Source: an uncultured Bacilli bacterium
GTDB taxonomy: Bacteria; Bacillota_I; Bacilli_A; RF39; UBA660
Direction: 5' to 3'
Assembly: GCA_944363595.1 (NCBI GenBank)
Contig: CALVUN010000021.1
Location: forward strand, 1 to 32,779
Length of the DNA: 32,779 nucleotides
Positions 1 to 8,314 of the stretch are shown here, piece by piece. The translations under genes were made by a program, and so were the position numbers. The notes under the pieces are model-generated. The model worked only from the letters and a program-made list of their open reading frames with translations. It made no database searches and was not told the DNA's origin. Each line of letters begins with the position of its first letter. Positions within the stretch are counted from its first letter, which is position 1.

Positions 1-28
1 TGTTTATTTTTTAGTTTAAAGAGCAACA

Positions 29-71
29 AAAAACAGCAATTTTTTTTACCTAATAAATTATTACTGTTTTT
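29..71. terminator. Weak long-loop hairpin, possible terminator of an upstream gene
   Basis: AAAAACAG (29-36) is complementary to CTGTTTTT (64-71), with a 27-nt AT-rich interior. It probably ends a gene lying left of the window. The long loop makes it uncertain. Confidence 0.3.
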
Positions 72-85
72 CTTAATAAAATTAA

Positions 86-127
86 GGCTTTACTTAAATT
101 TTTGTTCCCATCAAAAATTTTAGAGCC
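86..127 (+). other. Hairpin in the leader region of the first operon
   Basis: GGCT (86-89) pairs with AGCC (124-127), and AAATTTTTG (96-104) pairs with CAAAAATTT (112-120) around a 7-nt loop. A terminator hairpin follows directly. It could be an attenuator leader or simply intergenic structure. Confidence 0.4.
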
Positions 128-132
128 AAAAT

Positions 133-163
133 AAAAAAGAACTTTATTTGGTTCTTTTTTTTT
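133..163 (+). terminator. Intrinsic terminator ahead of the first operon
   Basis: AAAAAAGAAC (133-142) and GTTCTTTTTT (151-160) form a stem with an 8-nt loop, followed by more T. It ends about 47 nt before the first start codon. It either ends an upstream gene or acts as an attenuator for the 210-3754 operon. Confidence 0.65.
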
Positions 164-209
164 GCTATGTTTTGTGTTATACTTATTATGATAGGATAGG
201 AGGATATTT

Positions 210-1679
210 ATGGATAAGCAAGTTATTAGTAAATTTTATCATAAATTAAATGGTTATTATAATATGCTTATGGATAGAGTTAATAAATTAGATCAAGAAC
301 AAGATATTATCCAAAAATATTCTTCTTTATTTGACGGTGATGTTAATTTAGTTAAAAAAGATAAGGACTTTTTGTTTGAATTTCTTAAAATGGTGTATAG
401 TAATGATTCTGGTTCGTATGATTTGGCTTTATCTTTATTTGATGAAGTTAAATATATTGTTATCAATTTTGAGAATTTTGAAATGAGAGATAAAATATCA
501 CAGTATAATGAGGCTGTTTCTTTTTTGAAAAGATTATATGATGATATGTATTATTATTATAATGGTTTGAAATCTCATGTTAATTCAGGTAAGAGAGAAT
601 TTTATATGTCAGGAATTGATGATGCTAGTAATTTACTTTGTGCAATGGATGAAAATGGCTTTTATGATAGTGATGTAAGTATTGATTCTTGTATGCGGAT
701 TTTTGATGCTTTTAAGTTAATGGATAATGTTAGATATAGTCTTTTGTTATCTTTATATACTTGTAAGAATGGTAAGCAAAGGGAGAAGTTACTTGTTAAA
801 GAGAAACATGATGATGATGTTTTTGTCGATGTATCAATTTATATGAGTAATGGTGATTATGATGTTTATACTAAAGTTAGTGAATTATTAAAGTCTAAAA
901 TAAATTATTTTAATCATTTGGATGAAAGTGTTAAAAAAACAATGGTTATTTTAGCAAATAATATACTTAATAATAGTGAACTTAGAGATAGTATTTTTGA
1001 TAGTTTTTCTAATCCTGATGATAAGGAAGCTTTATTTATTAAAGATATGAGTAATTTATTAGATGAAATTAATGAAGTTATTGGTATTGTTAGTAATCCT
1101 ATGAGTGGTGAAAATAGTAAATGGTTTAATTATTTATCTGAGTTACTTGGTTATTTAAAAGAGGATTATGTTAATTATTGTCAGTTTAGGGATGAACTTA
1201 TTAATAAAGATGAGAAAGAAGAAGATAAATTAAAGGTTCTTTATTTGACTACGGAATCTGGTTATAGTTATTTATCTAGGACTAGAGATTTGGGTGATAT
1301 TCCTTCTGAATATTGTCCATCTGTAATGGATATGGTCGATGAAATTAAAAGGGGTATTTTTAGCTATAATGTGGAAAAAGATAAGGGATTTATTTCTAAA
1401 AAAAAATTAAGTGGTTTATTTGAAAAGAAAAGATGGAAAGTTAGACTTTTTTATAAGAGATTACCTAATGATTATGTTTTGATAATAGGTGTTAAGATGA
1501 AAACTGAGCCTAATTATTTGAAACATATTGAAGATAGATATGTTAAGGCAAGTAAAAGAATTAATGATTTGATATTGCATATTGAAAATGATGATATGGA
1601 TGATATATTGGAAAAGAATGATGAACTTGATAAGGTATTTAATGATGATATTAGTGGTATGATGAGGAGGGGTCGATAG
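210..1679 (+). CDS. Unknown 489-aa acidic cytoplasmic protein, first gene of a four-gene operon
   Basis: I do not recognise a family. The ATG is preceded by a strong TAGGAGGA ribosome site about 6 nt upstream. The protein is rich in Asp, Lys, Asn, Tyr and Ser, looks mostly helical, and has no signal peptide or hydrophobic membrane segment, so it is probably cytoplasmic. A Lys-rich stretch around residues 395-415 precedes the C-terminal region. Its stop overlaps the GTG of the next gene by one base, so the operon is translationally coupled (489, 71, 524 and 94 aa) and lies just upstream of clpC. The reading frame is clearly coding: it is long, has a good start and shows the same codon bias as its neighbours. 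It is probably lineage-specific. Confidence 0.8.
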   Translation: MDKQVISKFYHKLNGYYNMLMDRVNKLDQEQDIIQKYSSLFDGDVNLVKKDKDFLFEFLKMVYSNDSGSYDLALSLFDEVKYIVINFENFEMRDKISQYNEAVSFLKRLYDDMYYYYNGLKSHVNSGKREFYMSGIDDASNLLCAMDENGFYDSDVSIDSCMRIFDAFKLMDNVRYSLLLSLYTCKNGKQREKLLVKEKHDDDVFVDVSIYMSNGDYDVYTKVSELLKSKINYFNHLDESVKKTMVILANNILNNSELRDSIFDSFSNPDDKEALFIKDMSNLLDEINEVIGIVSNPMSGENSKWFNYLSELLGYLKEDYVNYCQFRDELINKDEKEEDKLKVLYLTTESGYSYLSRTRDLGDIPSEYCPSVMDMVDEIKRGIFSYNVEKDKGFISKKKLSGLFEKKRWKVRLFYKRLPNDYVLIIGVKMKTEPNYLKHIEDRYVKASKRINDLILHIENDDMDDILEKNDELDKVFNDDISGMMRRGR

Positions 1680-1894
1680 TGCATAAGAAGAATGTTATTA
1701 GTATTTGTGAATTATATTATGAACTTAAAAAAGAAATATTAGATAATATTAAGAGTAAGAATATTGATACTACTTTACTTGCTAATAATTTGAATATGTC
1801 TTTAGATCGATTTAATTATTATATGAATAATAATGATAGGGATTTTTCGGTTTATTTAGATATGATTAAGTTAGTTAATGCTTGGGAGGAATAG
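1679..1894 (+). CDS. Small 71-aa protein with a possible helix-turn-helix
   Basis: Translation starts at GTG, whose G is the last base of the previous TAG stop; AGGAGGGG lies just upstream. The middle of the protein (about residues 28-55, TTLLANNLNMSLDRFNYYM) has the rhythm of a Cro/CI-type helix-turn-helix: a short helix, a turn and a second helix starting near Ser41. It is too short and diverged to assign firmly. It could be a DNA-binding regulator of its own operon or only a small helical partner protein. It is coupled on both sides, with the next ATG 2 nt after its stop. Confidence 0.7.
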   Translation: MHKKNVISICELYYELKKEILDNIKSKNIDTTLLANNLNMSLDRFNYYMNNNDRDFSVYLDMIKLVNAWEE

Positions 1895-1895
1895 T

Positions 1896-3470
1896 ATGGA
1901 TGAGTTAATTAAGTTATTATCTAAATATAAAGATGATGTTAATGAGATTATTAAGGATAAGGATTTATTATTTATTGATACTGTATTGTTATCTATTAAT
2001 GATAATAAATATGATTTTTATAAGATTGATAAGAGTTATTTATTAGAATTATTAGGTAGTAGTGTCAGTGAAGAAGAAGTAGATATTATTTATGTTATTT
2101 GTAATGGTAGGAGACAGGGAATTGATACTAGTTATGATGATTTTCAACTTAGTATTGTAAGACGTATTATTGATACTCTAAAGATTAAAAGAAATGAAAT
2201 TGATAATAAGTATGTTTCTTATAAAGAGGATATTAATATTATAGATGCTTTTATCGCGGCTTTAGGAAATGGGAAGTTACCTTATGTTGATGCAAGTTTA
2301 TTTGATCGTGTATTTAAGTTAGAGAGGGTTCCTTATGCTAAGGCTAATAATTATTTAATTATGTTACTTGAAATGAATGAAGAACTTATGAACGAGAAAC
2401 AGGATGTATTAGATGTAGATGATAATTATCAATATATATTTGATTATTATAAGCTTAATAGTGATTTATTTTTAGAATTAATTGATAAGTATGATGTAGA
2501 TGAAATTAATAAATTATTTTCTTTATTTAATAAAATATTTAATATTAGCTTATGTAATGATAATGAATTATTAAGGAAAGTGTTATTGCAAACTAATTCT
2601 AAGAGATTAGAGGATATTATAGAAATATGTAATGAAAATAATATAACTCTAGATGATTTGAGTAAGCATCCTAATTTGTTAGTAGTAAATGATGATAATA
2701 ATGAATATAAGAATTTTGTTTATAATGTTAATATTGTCAAGGAAATGAAGATGAATGTTGCTTCTGTATTTAAGTCTAATTATTCTTTATTAGTTATGGA
2801 TTATAAATTATTACTTAAAAATATTAGATTTTATGCTTTATATGGTTTAGATATTAATTATAATGAGGATAAGTTATCTAGTACTTGTTTATCTGGTTTA
2901 TGTAGTTTTAATGTTTTGGATAATATGGATAGATTTATTGAAATGGGAGCATATGAATATATTAAACAAAATCAGTCTAGATTGAAGAATCATGATTCTT
3001 TATTGTTTTATAAGGGATATTATGCTATTAAACATGGAATTAATTTTATTTCTTCTTTTGCTAATACTGGTAAATTATATATGAAGAATAGTATTTTAAA
3101 TGACTTTGGTATTAATAAGGATAATTATAAGAATAAGACTAATTGTATTCAACCTTATATTGATAATAAAGATGATATGAGTAAGATGGTTAATAAGAGT
3201 AATAATGACTATGATATGAATATTTTATATGATGATATTTTATATGGTTTAGAGGAATATAAGGTTAGTAATGTTTTATATGATATTGATGGTGTTTTAG
3301 TATCTAGATTAAAAGTTATTAGGATTTTTAGATGTTTAGAAGATAATAATGATATTGATATTAAAAATAAGTTATTATTTGCTTTATGTTATAAGAAAAT
3401 TATGAATAGTATTGATTTTGAAATATTAAATAAGGTTGTTAATCAGTTAGTAGAAGAGAGGAAGAGGTAA
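1896..3470 (+). CDS. Unknown 524-aa helical-repeat-like protein
   Basis: The start is placed at ATG 1896, 5 nt after GGGAGGA and 2 nt after the previous stop. An in-frame ATG at 1878 lies inside the upstream gene and has no ribosome site. The protein is soluble and rich in Asn, Asp, Ile and Leu. Around residues 230-330 there are short leucine-rich helices of the pattern 'DIIEICNENNITLDDLSKHP...L', which recall mTERF-like or other alpha-solenoid repeats. This is a resemblance in pattern only, not a family assignment. It overlaps the next ATG by one base. Its function is unknown. Confidence 0.75.
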   Translation: MDELIKLLSKYKDDVNEIIKDKDLLFIDTVLLSINDNKYDFYKIDKSYLLELLGSSVSEEEVDIIYVICNGRRQGIDTSYDDFQLSIVRRIIDTLKIKRNEIDNKYVSYKEDINIIDAFIAALGNGKLPYVDASLFDRVFKLERVPYAKANNYLIMLLEMNEELMNEKQDVLDVDDNYQYIFDYYKLNSDLFLELIDKYDVDEINKLFSLFNKIFNISLCNDNELLRKVLLQTNSKRLEDIIEICNENNITLDDLSKHPNLLVVNDDNNEYKNFVYNVNIVKEMKMNVASVFKSNYSLLVMDYKLLLKNIRFYALYGLDINYNEDKLSSTCLSGLCSFNVLDNMDRFIEMGAYEYIKQNQSRLKNHDSLLFYKGYYAIKHGINFISSFANTGKLYMKNSILNDFGINKDNYKNKTNCIQPYIDNKDDMSKMVNKSNNDYDMNILYDDILYGLEEYKVSNVLYDIDGVLVSRLKVIRIFRCLEDNNDIDIKNKLLFALCYKKIMNSIDFEILNKVVNQLVEERKR

Positions 3471-3754
3471 TGGATTTTTTAAAGGATTATGTTAGTGATG
3501 ATGTAATTGGAGAAATTATTTCTAATAATAAGGATATTGTTATTAATGATTTGATCTATAATAGGGATAATGTTATTTTGATATTAGATTATTTAAAAGA
3601 ATTAGGAATAAAGGATATTGATGATATATTGATTTTAAAGATTGACTTTTTCTTTAGAGATATTGATGATATTAAAAAGCATTTTGAAAGATATGATAAG
3701 GATGTTATAGTTAATCTTATTAATGAGGATATTAGTAATTTAGATTTGGTATAA
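3470..3754 (+). CDS. Unknown 94-aa helical protein, last gene of the operon
   Basis: The ATG overlaps the previous stop by one base, with the purine-rich site GAAGAGG upstream. Residues 29-75 (ILDYLKELGIKDIDDIL and following) repeat the short-helix, leucine-rich style seen in the 524-aa neighbour, which suggests the two are related or interact. It has no signal peptide, membrane segment or recognisable motif. A terminator follows at once, closing the operon. Confidence 0.65.
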   Translation: MDFLKDYVSDDVIGEIISNNKDIVINDLIYNRDNVILILDYLKELGIKDIDDILILKIDFFFRDIDDIKKHFERYDKDVIVNLINEDISNLDLV

Positions 3755-3755
3755 G

Positions 3756-3779
3756 ACTACTTTGTAGTAGTTTTTTTTT
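3756..3779 (+). terminator. Intrinsic terminator of the unknown operon
   Basis: ACTAC (3756-3760) pairs with GTAGT (3764-3768), and a run of nine T follows (3771-3779). The stem is short, but the T-run and its position just after the stop support it. Confidence 0.6.
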
Positions 3780-3857
3780 ATTATGTTTTATTTTGTTGTT
3801 TAGAATAGGTTATATTGGTACATGATATACATAGAATAAATATGAAAGGAGCTCTTT

Positions 3858-6170
3858 ATGATTGGAAACTTTAATGAAGAAGCACAGAATATATTAGTTA
3901 AAGCTAAATTAGAGATGATGGAATTAAAACATCCTTATGTTGGTACGGAACATTTAGTATTATCTATATTAAAGAATAAATCTAGTTTACAGGAAAGGTT
4001 AAATGAGTATAATTTAACTTATGATAAGTTTAAAGCAGAAATTGTTAGATTAATTGGAATTGGTAATAAAAAGAGTGAACTTTTTTTATATACTCCTTTA
4101 CTTAAAAAAGTTATTGAAAATGCTATTATTGATAGTAAGGAAAATAATGATGGTGAAGTTACTATTCAGCATTTGTTTTCGGCTTTACTTGAAGAAGGAG
4201 AAGGTATCGCTATTAGGGTTTTTATTGGTATGAATTTGGATGTTGATAATATGTATGATGAATTTACGGGAAAACTTATTAAACATGGTAATAGAAAAGG
4301 TAAAAAGTTATTGATCGAGGAACTTGGAATTGATTTAACACAAAAGGCTTTGAATAATGAACTTGATCCTGTAATTGGTAGAGAAGAAGAGACACAAAGG
4401 TTATTAGAGGTATTATGTCGTAGGACTAAAAATAATCCTATTTTAATAGGTAAAGCAGGTGTTGGTAAAACGGCAATTGTTGAAGAACTTTCTAGGAGAA
4501 TTGTACTTGGTAATGTTCCTAGTAATTTGCTTAATAAAAAGATTATTTCTCTAGATATGGCAACGGCTGTGGCGGGTACTAAATATCGTGGTGAATTTGA
4601 AGAGAGAATGAAGAAGATTTTAAAGGAAATAGAGGATAATCAGAATATTATCTTGTTTATTGATGAGATTCATACACTAGTAGGTGCAGGAGGTGCCGAG
4701 GGGGCAATTGATGCTTCTAATATTTTAAAACCCGCTTTAGCTAGAGGAAAGATTAGATGTATTGGGGCAACGACAATAGATGAATATAAGAAATTTATTG
4801 AAAAGGATAGTGCTTTGGAGAGAAGATTTCAGAAAATTATTGTCGATGAACCTAATATTGATAAAACAAGAAATATATTAATGAAATTAAAACCTATATA
4901 TGAAAAATATCATCATGTAATTATAAGAGACAGTATTATTGATGATATTATCTCTTTATCAGAAAAATATATTTATGATAGAAATCAACCTGATAAATCT
5001 ATTGATATTTTAGATGAAGTATGTTCAAGAGTAAGAATAAAAGATGATAATGGTAATCATGAAGTGGAAGAACTTCGTAGTGAGATTAAGGAATTAGATA
5101 AGATAAAGAATAGTTATATTATTGATAATAATATTAGTAAGGCTTATGAATATAGAAAACAAGAAACTATGCTTATGAGTAGGTTAAATGAAATGGAACT
5201 TAGTAAAAAAGATAATATTAATTGTAAGGAAGTTAGTAAGGAAGATGTTGCTAAAGTTATTAATGTAAGGACACATATTCCTGTTTATGAGATTATGCAA
5301 GATAAACTTATGGTTATTAATAAGATTGAAAGTGATTTAAGAGATAAAGTTATTGGTCAAGATAATATGATAGATAAGCTTGTTAATATTACAAAGAGAA
5401 TTAAACTTGGTTTTTTTGATCATAAGTGTTATTCAATGTTACTAGTGGGGCCAACTGGGGTAGGTAAAAGTTTGATTGCTAAGTGTTATGGTAGTCTTTT
5501 GGGTGGTAAGGATAATGTTATTAGGCTCGATATGAGTGAATATAGTGATGTTACTAGTGTTAATAAGTTTGTCGGTAGTGCACCTGGTTATGTGGGATAT
5601 GATGATAATAAAAATGTTTTAGAAGAAATTAGAAATAAACCTAATGCTGTAATAATATTAGATGAGATTGAAAAGGCTCATCCTAAGGTTATTAATTTAT
5701 TTTATCAAATATTAGATGAGGGTAGAATTACTGATAGTAAGGGTAATGTAATTAGATTTGATAATAATATTATTTTAATGACCTCTAATGTTGGATATGA
5801 GGTTAATTTGGTTGGCTTTAATGAAATGAAAGAAGATAATATTATTTCTAGTTTAAAAAAAGAATTTAGTGTATCTTTTATTAATCGTATTGATGATATT
5901 ATTACTTTTAATAGGTTAAAATTAGATGATATTAAGTTAATTATTAATAAGAAATTAGATTTAGTTAAAAATAAATATAATGATTTAGATATTAGTTTTG
6001 ATAATGATGTTATCAACACAATTGTGGATAAAGCTAATTTTAAGGAATTTGGGGCAAGACAGATCGATAAGATTATTTCTAAGGATATAGAAAATATTAT
6101 TATTGACTCTATTATAAAGGGGAAAAAGAAAGTTGTTATTACTAATGATATGTTAAGTATGAGTATATAA
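3858..6170 (+). CDS. clpC: ClpC-type AAA+ chaperone/protease ATPase subunit
   Basis: A 770-aa Hsp100 unfoldase that would feed substrates to ClpP. The N-domain (about 1-145) holds the two Clp_N repeats ([27 protein letters not shown]). D1 has Walker A GKAGVGKT (about 198-205), Walker [11 protein letters not shown] (about 265-274) and an arginine finger in ALERRFQ. A short M/UVR-like coiled segment follows at about 400-455. D2 has Walker A GPTGVGKS (about 531) and Walker [17 protein letters not shown] tripeptide (about 650) sits where ClpC carries its ClpP-docking loop. It is slightly shorter than typical ClpC (about 810). The start has AAAGGAG 7 nt upstream. I saw no CtsR or CIRCE operator upstream. 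Confidence 0.95.
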   Translation: MIGNFNEEAQNILVKAKLEMMELKHPYVGTEHLVLSILKNKSSLQERLNEYNLTYDKFKAEIVRLIGIGNKKSELFLYTPLLKKVIENAIIDSKENNDGEVTIQHLFSALLEEGEGIAIRVFIGMNLDVDNMYDEFTGKLIKHGNRKGKKLLIEELGIDLTQKALNNELDPVIGREEETQRLLEVLCRRTKNNPILIGKAGVGKTAIVEELSRRIVLGNVPSNLLNKKIISLDMATAVAGTKYRGEFEERMKKILKEIEDNQNIILFIDEIHTLVGAGGAEGAIDASNILKPALARGKIRCIGATTIDEYKKFIEKDSALERRFQKIIVDEPNIDKTRNILMKLKPIYEKYHHVIIRDSIIDDIISLSEKYIYDRNQPDKSIDILDEVCSRVRIKDDNGNHEVEELRSEIKELDKIKNSYIIDNNISKAYEYRKQETMLMSRLNEMELSKKDNINCKEVSKEDVAKVINVRTHIPVYEIMQDKLMVINKIESDLRDKVIGQDNMIDKLVNITKRIKLGFFDHKCYSMLLVGPTGVGKSLIAKCYGSLLGGKDNVIRLDMSEYSDVTSVNKFVGSAPGYVGYDDNKNVLEEIRNKPNAVIILDEIEKAHPKVINLFYQILDEGRITDSKGNVIRFDNNIILMTSNVGYEVNLVGFNEMKEDNIISSLKKEFSVSFINRIDDIITFNRLKLDDIKLIINKKLDLVKNKYNDLDISFDNDVINTIVDKANFKEFGARQIDKIISKDIENIIIDSIIKGKKKVVITNDMLSMSI

Positions 6171-6174
6171 TATA

Positions 6175-6203
6175 ACAGGATAAAAACTATGTTTTTATCC
6201 TGT
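6175..6203 (+). terminator. clpC terminator
   Basis: A perfect 13-bp stem (6175-6187 with 6191-6203) has a 3-nt loop, 5 nt after the clpC stop, and T-rich sequence follows. Confidence 0.85.
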
Positions 6204-6211
6204 TTATACCC

Positions 6212-6247
6212 TTTTTTATAGTGCCAAAAAATTACAAAAAAATAGGG
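6212..6247. repeat. Left-flank repeat of TA module, copy A
   Basis: About 36 bp (starting TTTTTTATAGTGCCAAAAAA) that recurs at 7575-7610 with a few substitutions. It lies just outside the toxin 3' end, so the duplication extends past the coding region. Confidence 0.7.
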
Positions 6248-6262
6248 AAATAACCCCTATTT
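6240..6262 (-). terminator. Terminator of TA module A, overlapping the toxin stop
   Basis: AAATAGGG (6240-6247) pairs with CCCTATTT (6255-6262). On the - strand it is followed by a T-run. The toxin stop codon (6257-6259) lies inside the stem. Confidence 0.75.
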
Positions 6263-6553
6263 ATTAAATAAGTCACTATGATTTCCCGTATTCATTAATA
6301 AAAGCAATAATTTGTTATCATTATATTGATAAATTAAAAGCCAATCGGGTCTTATATGACACTCGCTACAATTTTTATAATATTTATCATCAATTAATTT
6401 GTGATTTTTATATTTTGGGTCTAATTCTTCTTTATTTGCTAATTTGTCAATAACATCTAATAACTCATCAATATTTTTATTCTGTTTTTTAACCTTTTTT
6501 AAAGACTTTTTAAACTTTGTAGAATAAACTACCTCGTATTTATAATTAATCAT
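6257..6553 (-). CDS. yafQ: YafQ-family mRNA interferase toxin (copy A)
   Basis: A 98-aa RelE/ParE-superfamily toxin of the YafQ type, which cuts mRNA on the ribosome. The family signature is present: a basic helical N-terminus (YSTKFKKSLKKVKKQ), the ELDPKYKNHKL segment, the HIRPDWLLIY block (catalytic His and Asp) and a C-terminal TGNHSDLF with the last active-site His. The length is normal for the family. It overlaps the antitoxin gene by 8 nt, the usual antitoxin-first order. A second, diverged copy lies at 7622-7930; both look intact. Confidence 0.9.
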   Translation of the reverse strand: MINYKYEVVYSTKFKKSLKKVKKQNKNIDELLDVIDKLANKEELDPKYKNHKLIDDKYYKNCSECHIRPDWLLIYQYNDNKLLLLLMNTGNHSDLFNK

Positions 6554-6833
6554 TTGATAACAGTGCTTTCTTTAAATCTTCTCTATTGTTATAACGTGGG
6601 TATTTTTCGGGATTGTTTATCATTTCGTTTACTTCTGCTAATGCCTCTAGCATATCTTTACTTGGTGTAGGGTTAACCACTTCAAAAGGTACGCCATTTC
6701 TTTTTACTACTTGCGTTAAAGCCATATTTATAAATGTACTCATATTTAAGCCTAGCCCTTTTAAAATTTTTGTTGCCTCTTCTTTAATTTGCGTATCTAC
6801 ATTAATATTTATTGCACTTGTCATATTAGCCAT
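6546..6833 (-). CDS. dinJ: RelB/DinJ-family antitoxin (copy A)
   Basis: A 95-aa antitoxin with an N-terminal ribbon-helix-helix DNA-binding domain (ININVDTQIKEEATKILKGLGLNMSTFINMAL). The C-terminal tail should wrap the toxin. The RHH region dimerises and would repress its own promoter, which lies immediately upstream (6862-6890). ATG 6833 follows a GAGAG-type site about 12 nt upstream; the alternative ATG at 6824 cannot be excluded. It is co-transcribed with the YafQ toxin. Confidence 0.9.
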   Translation of the reverse strand: MANMTSAININVDTQIKEEATKILKGLGLNMSTFINMALTQVVKRNGVPFEVVNPTPSKDMLEALAEVNEMINNPEKYPRYNNREDLKKALLSND

Positions 6834-6861
6834 AATATAATCATCTCTCTTTCTGTTTACA

Positions 6862-6890
6862 ATACTATCACATAATTTTTATTTTGTCAA
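6862..6890 (-). promoter_or_regulatory. Promoter of TA module A
   Basis: On the - strand, TTGACA (6890-6885), a 17-nt spacer and TAGTAT (6867-6862). The same arrangement is kept in copy B, where an operator-like palindrome covers the -10. Confidence 0.8.
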
Positions 6891-6943
6891 GTTATTTGCT
6901 ATATAATAACTACATAATTACTATTTATCAACTATATATAATT

Positions 6944-7012
6944 ATTATATGCAATATTTAAAAAATGATACATAAAAAGACAAGTATATTTTACTTGCAT
7001 ATCTATATAAAC
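6944..7012. repeat. Upstream repeat of TA module, copy A
   Basis: About 69 bp nearly identical to 8315-8383, starting ATTATATGCAATATTT. It contains CAAGTA/TACTTG arms (6981-6997) that on the - strand are followed by a T-run, so it may end a transcript reading towards the antitoxin promoter. Confidence 0.8.
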
Positions 7013-7137
7013 ACCTTTAATAAGTGTTTTTTACGTCTTTATCTGATAATGTTGATATGTTGTTTAATATGTTAAATATTTTATTACTTGCCATTAATTA
7101 TATCTCTTCGTTATCTTGCTTTAATTTTTCTTATGGT

Positions 7138-7197
7138 GACCTTTTTAACCAAACTTGTGTCTTTTTTTCTTATAGACACAGTTAAGTTAAAAAGGTC
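7138..7197. repeat. 60-bp inverted repeat with perfect 12-bp arms
   Basis: GACCTTTTTAAC (7138-7149) is the exact complement of GTTAAAAAGGTC (7186-7197). Inside it, TGTGTC (7156-7161) pairs with GACACA (7175-7180) around a T-rich loop. It lies in non-coding DNA. Confidence 0.8.
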
Positions 7198-7212
7198 GTT
7201 GTATTTCTAATC

Positions 7213-7265
7213 GATGGTGTATAATCTAGTTGTGTAAATTCAAAAATATACTAGATTACACCATC
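7213..7265. repeat. 53-bp inverted repeat, 16-bp arms with a 2-nt bulge
   Basis: Arm 7213-7230 (GATGGTGTATAATCTAGT) pairs with 7250-7265 (ACTAGATTACACCATC) apart from a 2-nt insertion. The first arm begins 15 bp after the preceding inverted repeat. Confidence 0.8.
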
Positions 7266-7289
7266 TTATCTTATAATCTTATAAACAAG

Positions 7290-7320
7290 AAAGTGCATTA
7301 TAGTACACTTTTTATATTTT
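7290..7320 (+). terminator. Terminator-like hairpin
   Basis: AAAGTG (7290-7295) and CACTTT (7306-7311) flank a 10-nt loop, followed by T-rich DNA. No gene is seen upstream on this strand. Confidence 0.4.
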
Positions 7321-7380
7321 TTATGTGTTGTTTATTTCTAGGTTATTTGTCTATTAAACTATAACATTGTCGTTATATTA

Positions 7381-7418
7381 ACACACTACCATATTGTCAT
7401 AAATAACAATAAGTGTGT
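7381..7418. repeat. 38-bp inverted repeat
   Basis: ACACAC (7381-7386) pairs with GTGTGT (7413-7418), and inside it ATTGT (7393-7397) pairs with ACAAT (7406-7410). Confidence 0.6.
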
Positions 7419-7574
7419 GGGATTACTTTTTTGTCTTGGCAAGCACTGAATTTGTACTCCCAACATACAAAAAGCGTCGTAAAATTCTAAATTAAGGGTT
7501 TTCCCTTATACTCTTTTTATTACGTAAAAAAATATTAGTTATTTTTTAGGAGTGCCGAAAGTGTCGATTATTAC

Positions 7575-7610
7575 TTTTTTATAGTGTCAAAAAACTATAA
7601 AAAAATAGGG
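7575..7610. repeat. Left-flank repeat of TA module, copy B
   Basis: Counterpart of 6212-6247 (TTTTTTATAGTGTCAAAAAA and onward), same length with several substitutions. Confidence 0.7.
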
Positions 7611-7627
7611 CTTATATTTCCCTATTT
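7603..7627 (-). terminator. Terminator of TA module B, overlapping the toxin stop
   Basis: AAATAGGG (7603-7610) pairs with CCCTATTT (7620-7627), with a T-run beyond on the - strand. The toxin stop lies in the stem, as in copy A. Confidence 0.75.
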
Positions 7628-7930
7628 GTCTAATATTTCGCTATGACTACCAGTAGCAATAAGTAACAACACTAAATTATCATTAATATATTTGTAAACA
7701 AGTAGCCAATCTGGTTTTAAATGACACTCCATACAATCCCTATAAGTTTTGTCGTTTATTAATTGGTGGTTTTTATACTTTGGCTCTAATTCCTCATAAT
7801 TTGCTAATCTTGTTACTATTTCTAATAATAAATTAATGTCTTTACCTTGTTTAATTATTTTTTTTAATTGTTTTTTAAAGTCGCTAGTATAATCTATTTT
7901 ACACTTTGTATTTAAGTCCAAATTAATCAT
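7622..7930 (-). CDS. yafQ: YafQ-family mRNA interferase toxin (copy B)
   Basis: A 102-aa paralogue of the copy A toxin with the same blocks: basic N-terminus (YTSDFKKQLKKIIKQ), ELEPKYKNHQL, HLKPDWLLVYKY with catalytic His and Asp, and a C-terminal ATGSHSEIL with the final His. The copies differ at many positions although the frame is whole, so both have probably been kept for some time and may form separate cognate pairs. It overlaps its antitoxin by 8 nt, as in copy A. Confidence 0.9.
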   Translation of the reverse strand: MINLDLNTKCKIDYTSDFKKQLKKIIKQGKDINLLLEIVTRLANYEELEPKYKNHQLINDKTYRDCMECHLKPDWLLVYKYINDNLVLLLIATGSHSEILDK

Positions 7931-8216
7931 TTAAAATAGACCTCATCATTTCATTAGCATTATTGTAACCTTTTCTTTTACCCTCTTTGTACTCATTTTC
8001 TATTATTACACTTTCTTTTAATGCGTTTTCCAACTCATCACTATATACAGGTATTGCAACTTCAAAAGGTACGGCTTTTCTTTTTATAACTTGTTTTAAA
8101 GTCATATTAATTAAAGTAGTCATATTTAAGCCTAAATCTTTTAAAATTATTGTTGCTTCTTCTTTGTCTTTTGGGTCAACGTGTACATTTATAATGCCAT
8201 TTGTTACTGTTTTCAT
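7923..8216 (-). CDS. dinJ: RelB/DinJ-family antitoxin (copy B)
   Basis: A 97-aa ribbon-helix-helix antitoxin (IINVHVDPKDKEEATIILKDLGLNMTTLINMTL). The start is set at ATG 8216 because GAGAGGTG lies 8 nt upstream; the in-frame ATG at 8255 would place the -10 element and operator palindrome inside the gene. The RHH region is closest to copy A, while the C-terminal toxin-binding tail differs more (residues after about 60), which fits partner specificity. It is expected to autorepress through 8242-8261. Confidence 0.9.
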   Translation of the reverse strand: MKTVTNGIINVHVDPKDKEEATIILKDLGLNMTTLINMTLKQVIKRKAVPFEVAIPVYSDELENALKESVIIENEYKEGKRKGYNNANEMMRSILND

Positions 8217-8241
8217 ATATAACACCTCTCTTTTTTGATAT

Positions 8242-8274
8242 AAAGATAATATCATATCTTTTGTATTTTGTCAA
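8242..8274 (-). promoter_or_regulatory. Promoter and likely operator of TA module B
   Basis: On the - strand, TTGACA (8274-8269), a 17-nt spacer and TATTAT (8251-8246). The palindrome AAAGATA (8242-8248) / TATCTTT (8255-8261) covers the -10, where an RHH antitoxin would be expected to bind. Confidence 0.8.
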
Positions 8275-8314
8275 TCTATTATGTATATGTTAGATAGATA
8301 ATAGATATATTTAT

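Larger units (their letters stand above)
7013..7570. other. Gene-free stretch between the two TA modules, rich in hairpins
   Basis: I see no convincing ORF on either strand. It holds four inverted repeats in a row (7138-7197, 7213-7265, 7290-7311, 7381-7418) and a small AAGGG-TTTT-CCCTT hairpin near 7495-7507. It may be the remains of a mobile or structured RNA element. Confidence 0.6.

Noticed and set aside
3780..3857. CtsR or CIRCE operator before clpC
   Set aside because: No GGTCAAA-type tandem repeat or CIRCE inverted repeat is present, and no well-spaced promoter pair could be fixed.
5705..6019. 104-codon open frame on the - strand inside clpC
   Set aside because: It is antisense to the clearly coding D2 domain of ClpC, and its Ile/Leu/Ser-rich composition is that of a reverse-frame shadow.
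7013..7570. CRISPR-like repeats between the TA modules
   Set aside because: The repeats are different inverted repeats, not direct repeats of one unit with spacers, and there are no cas genes.
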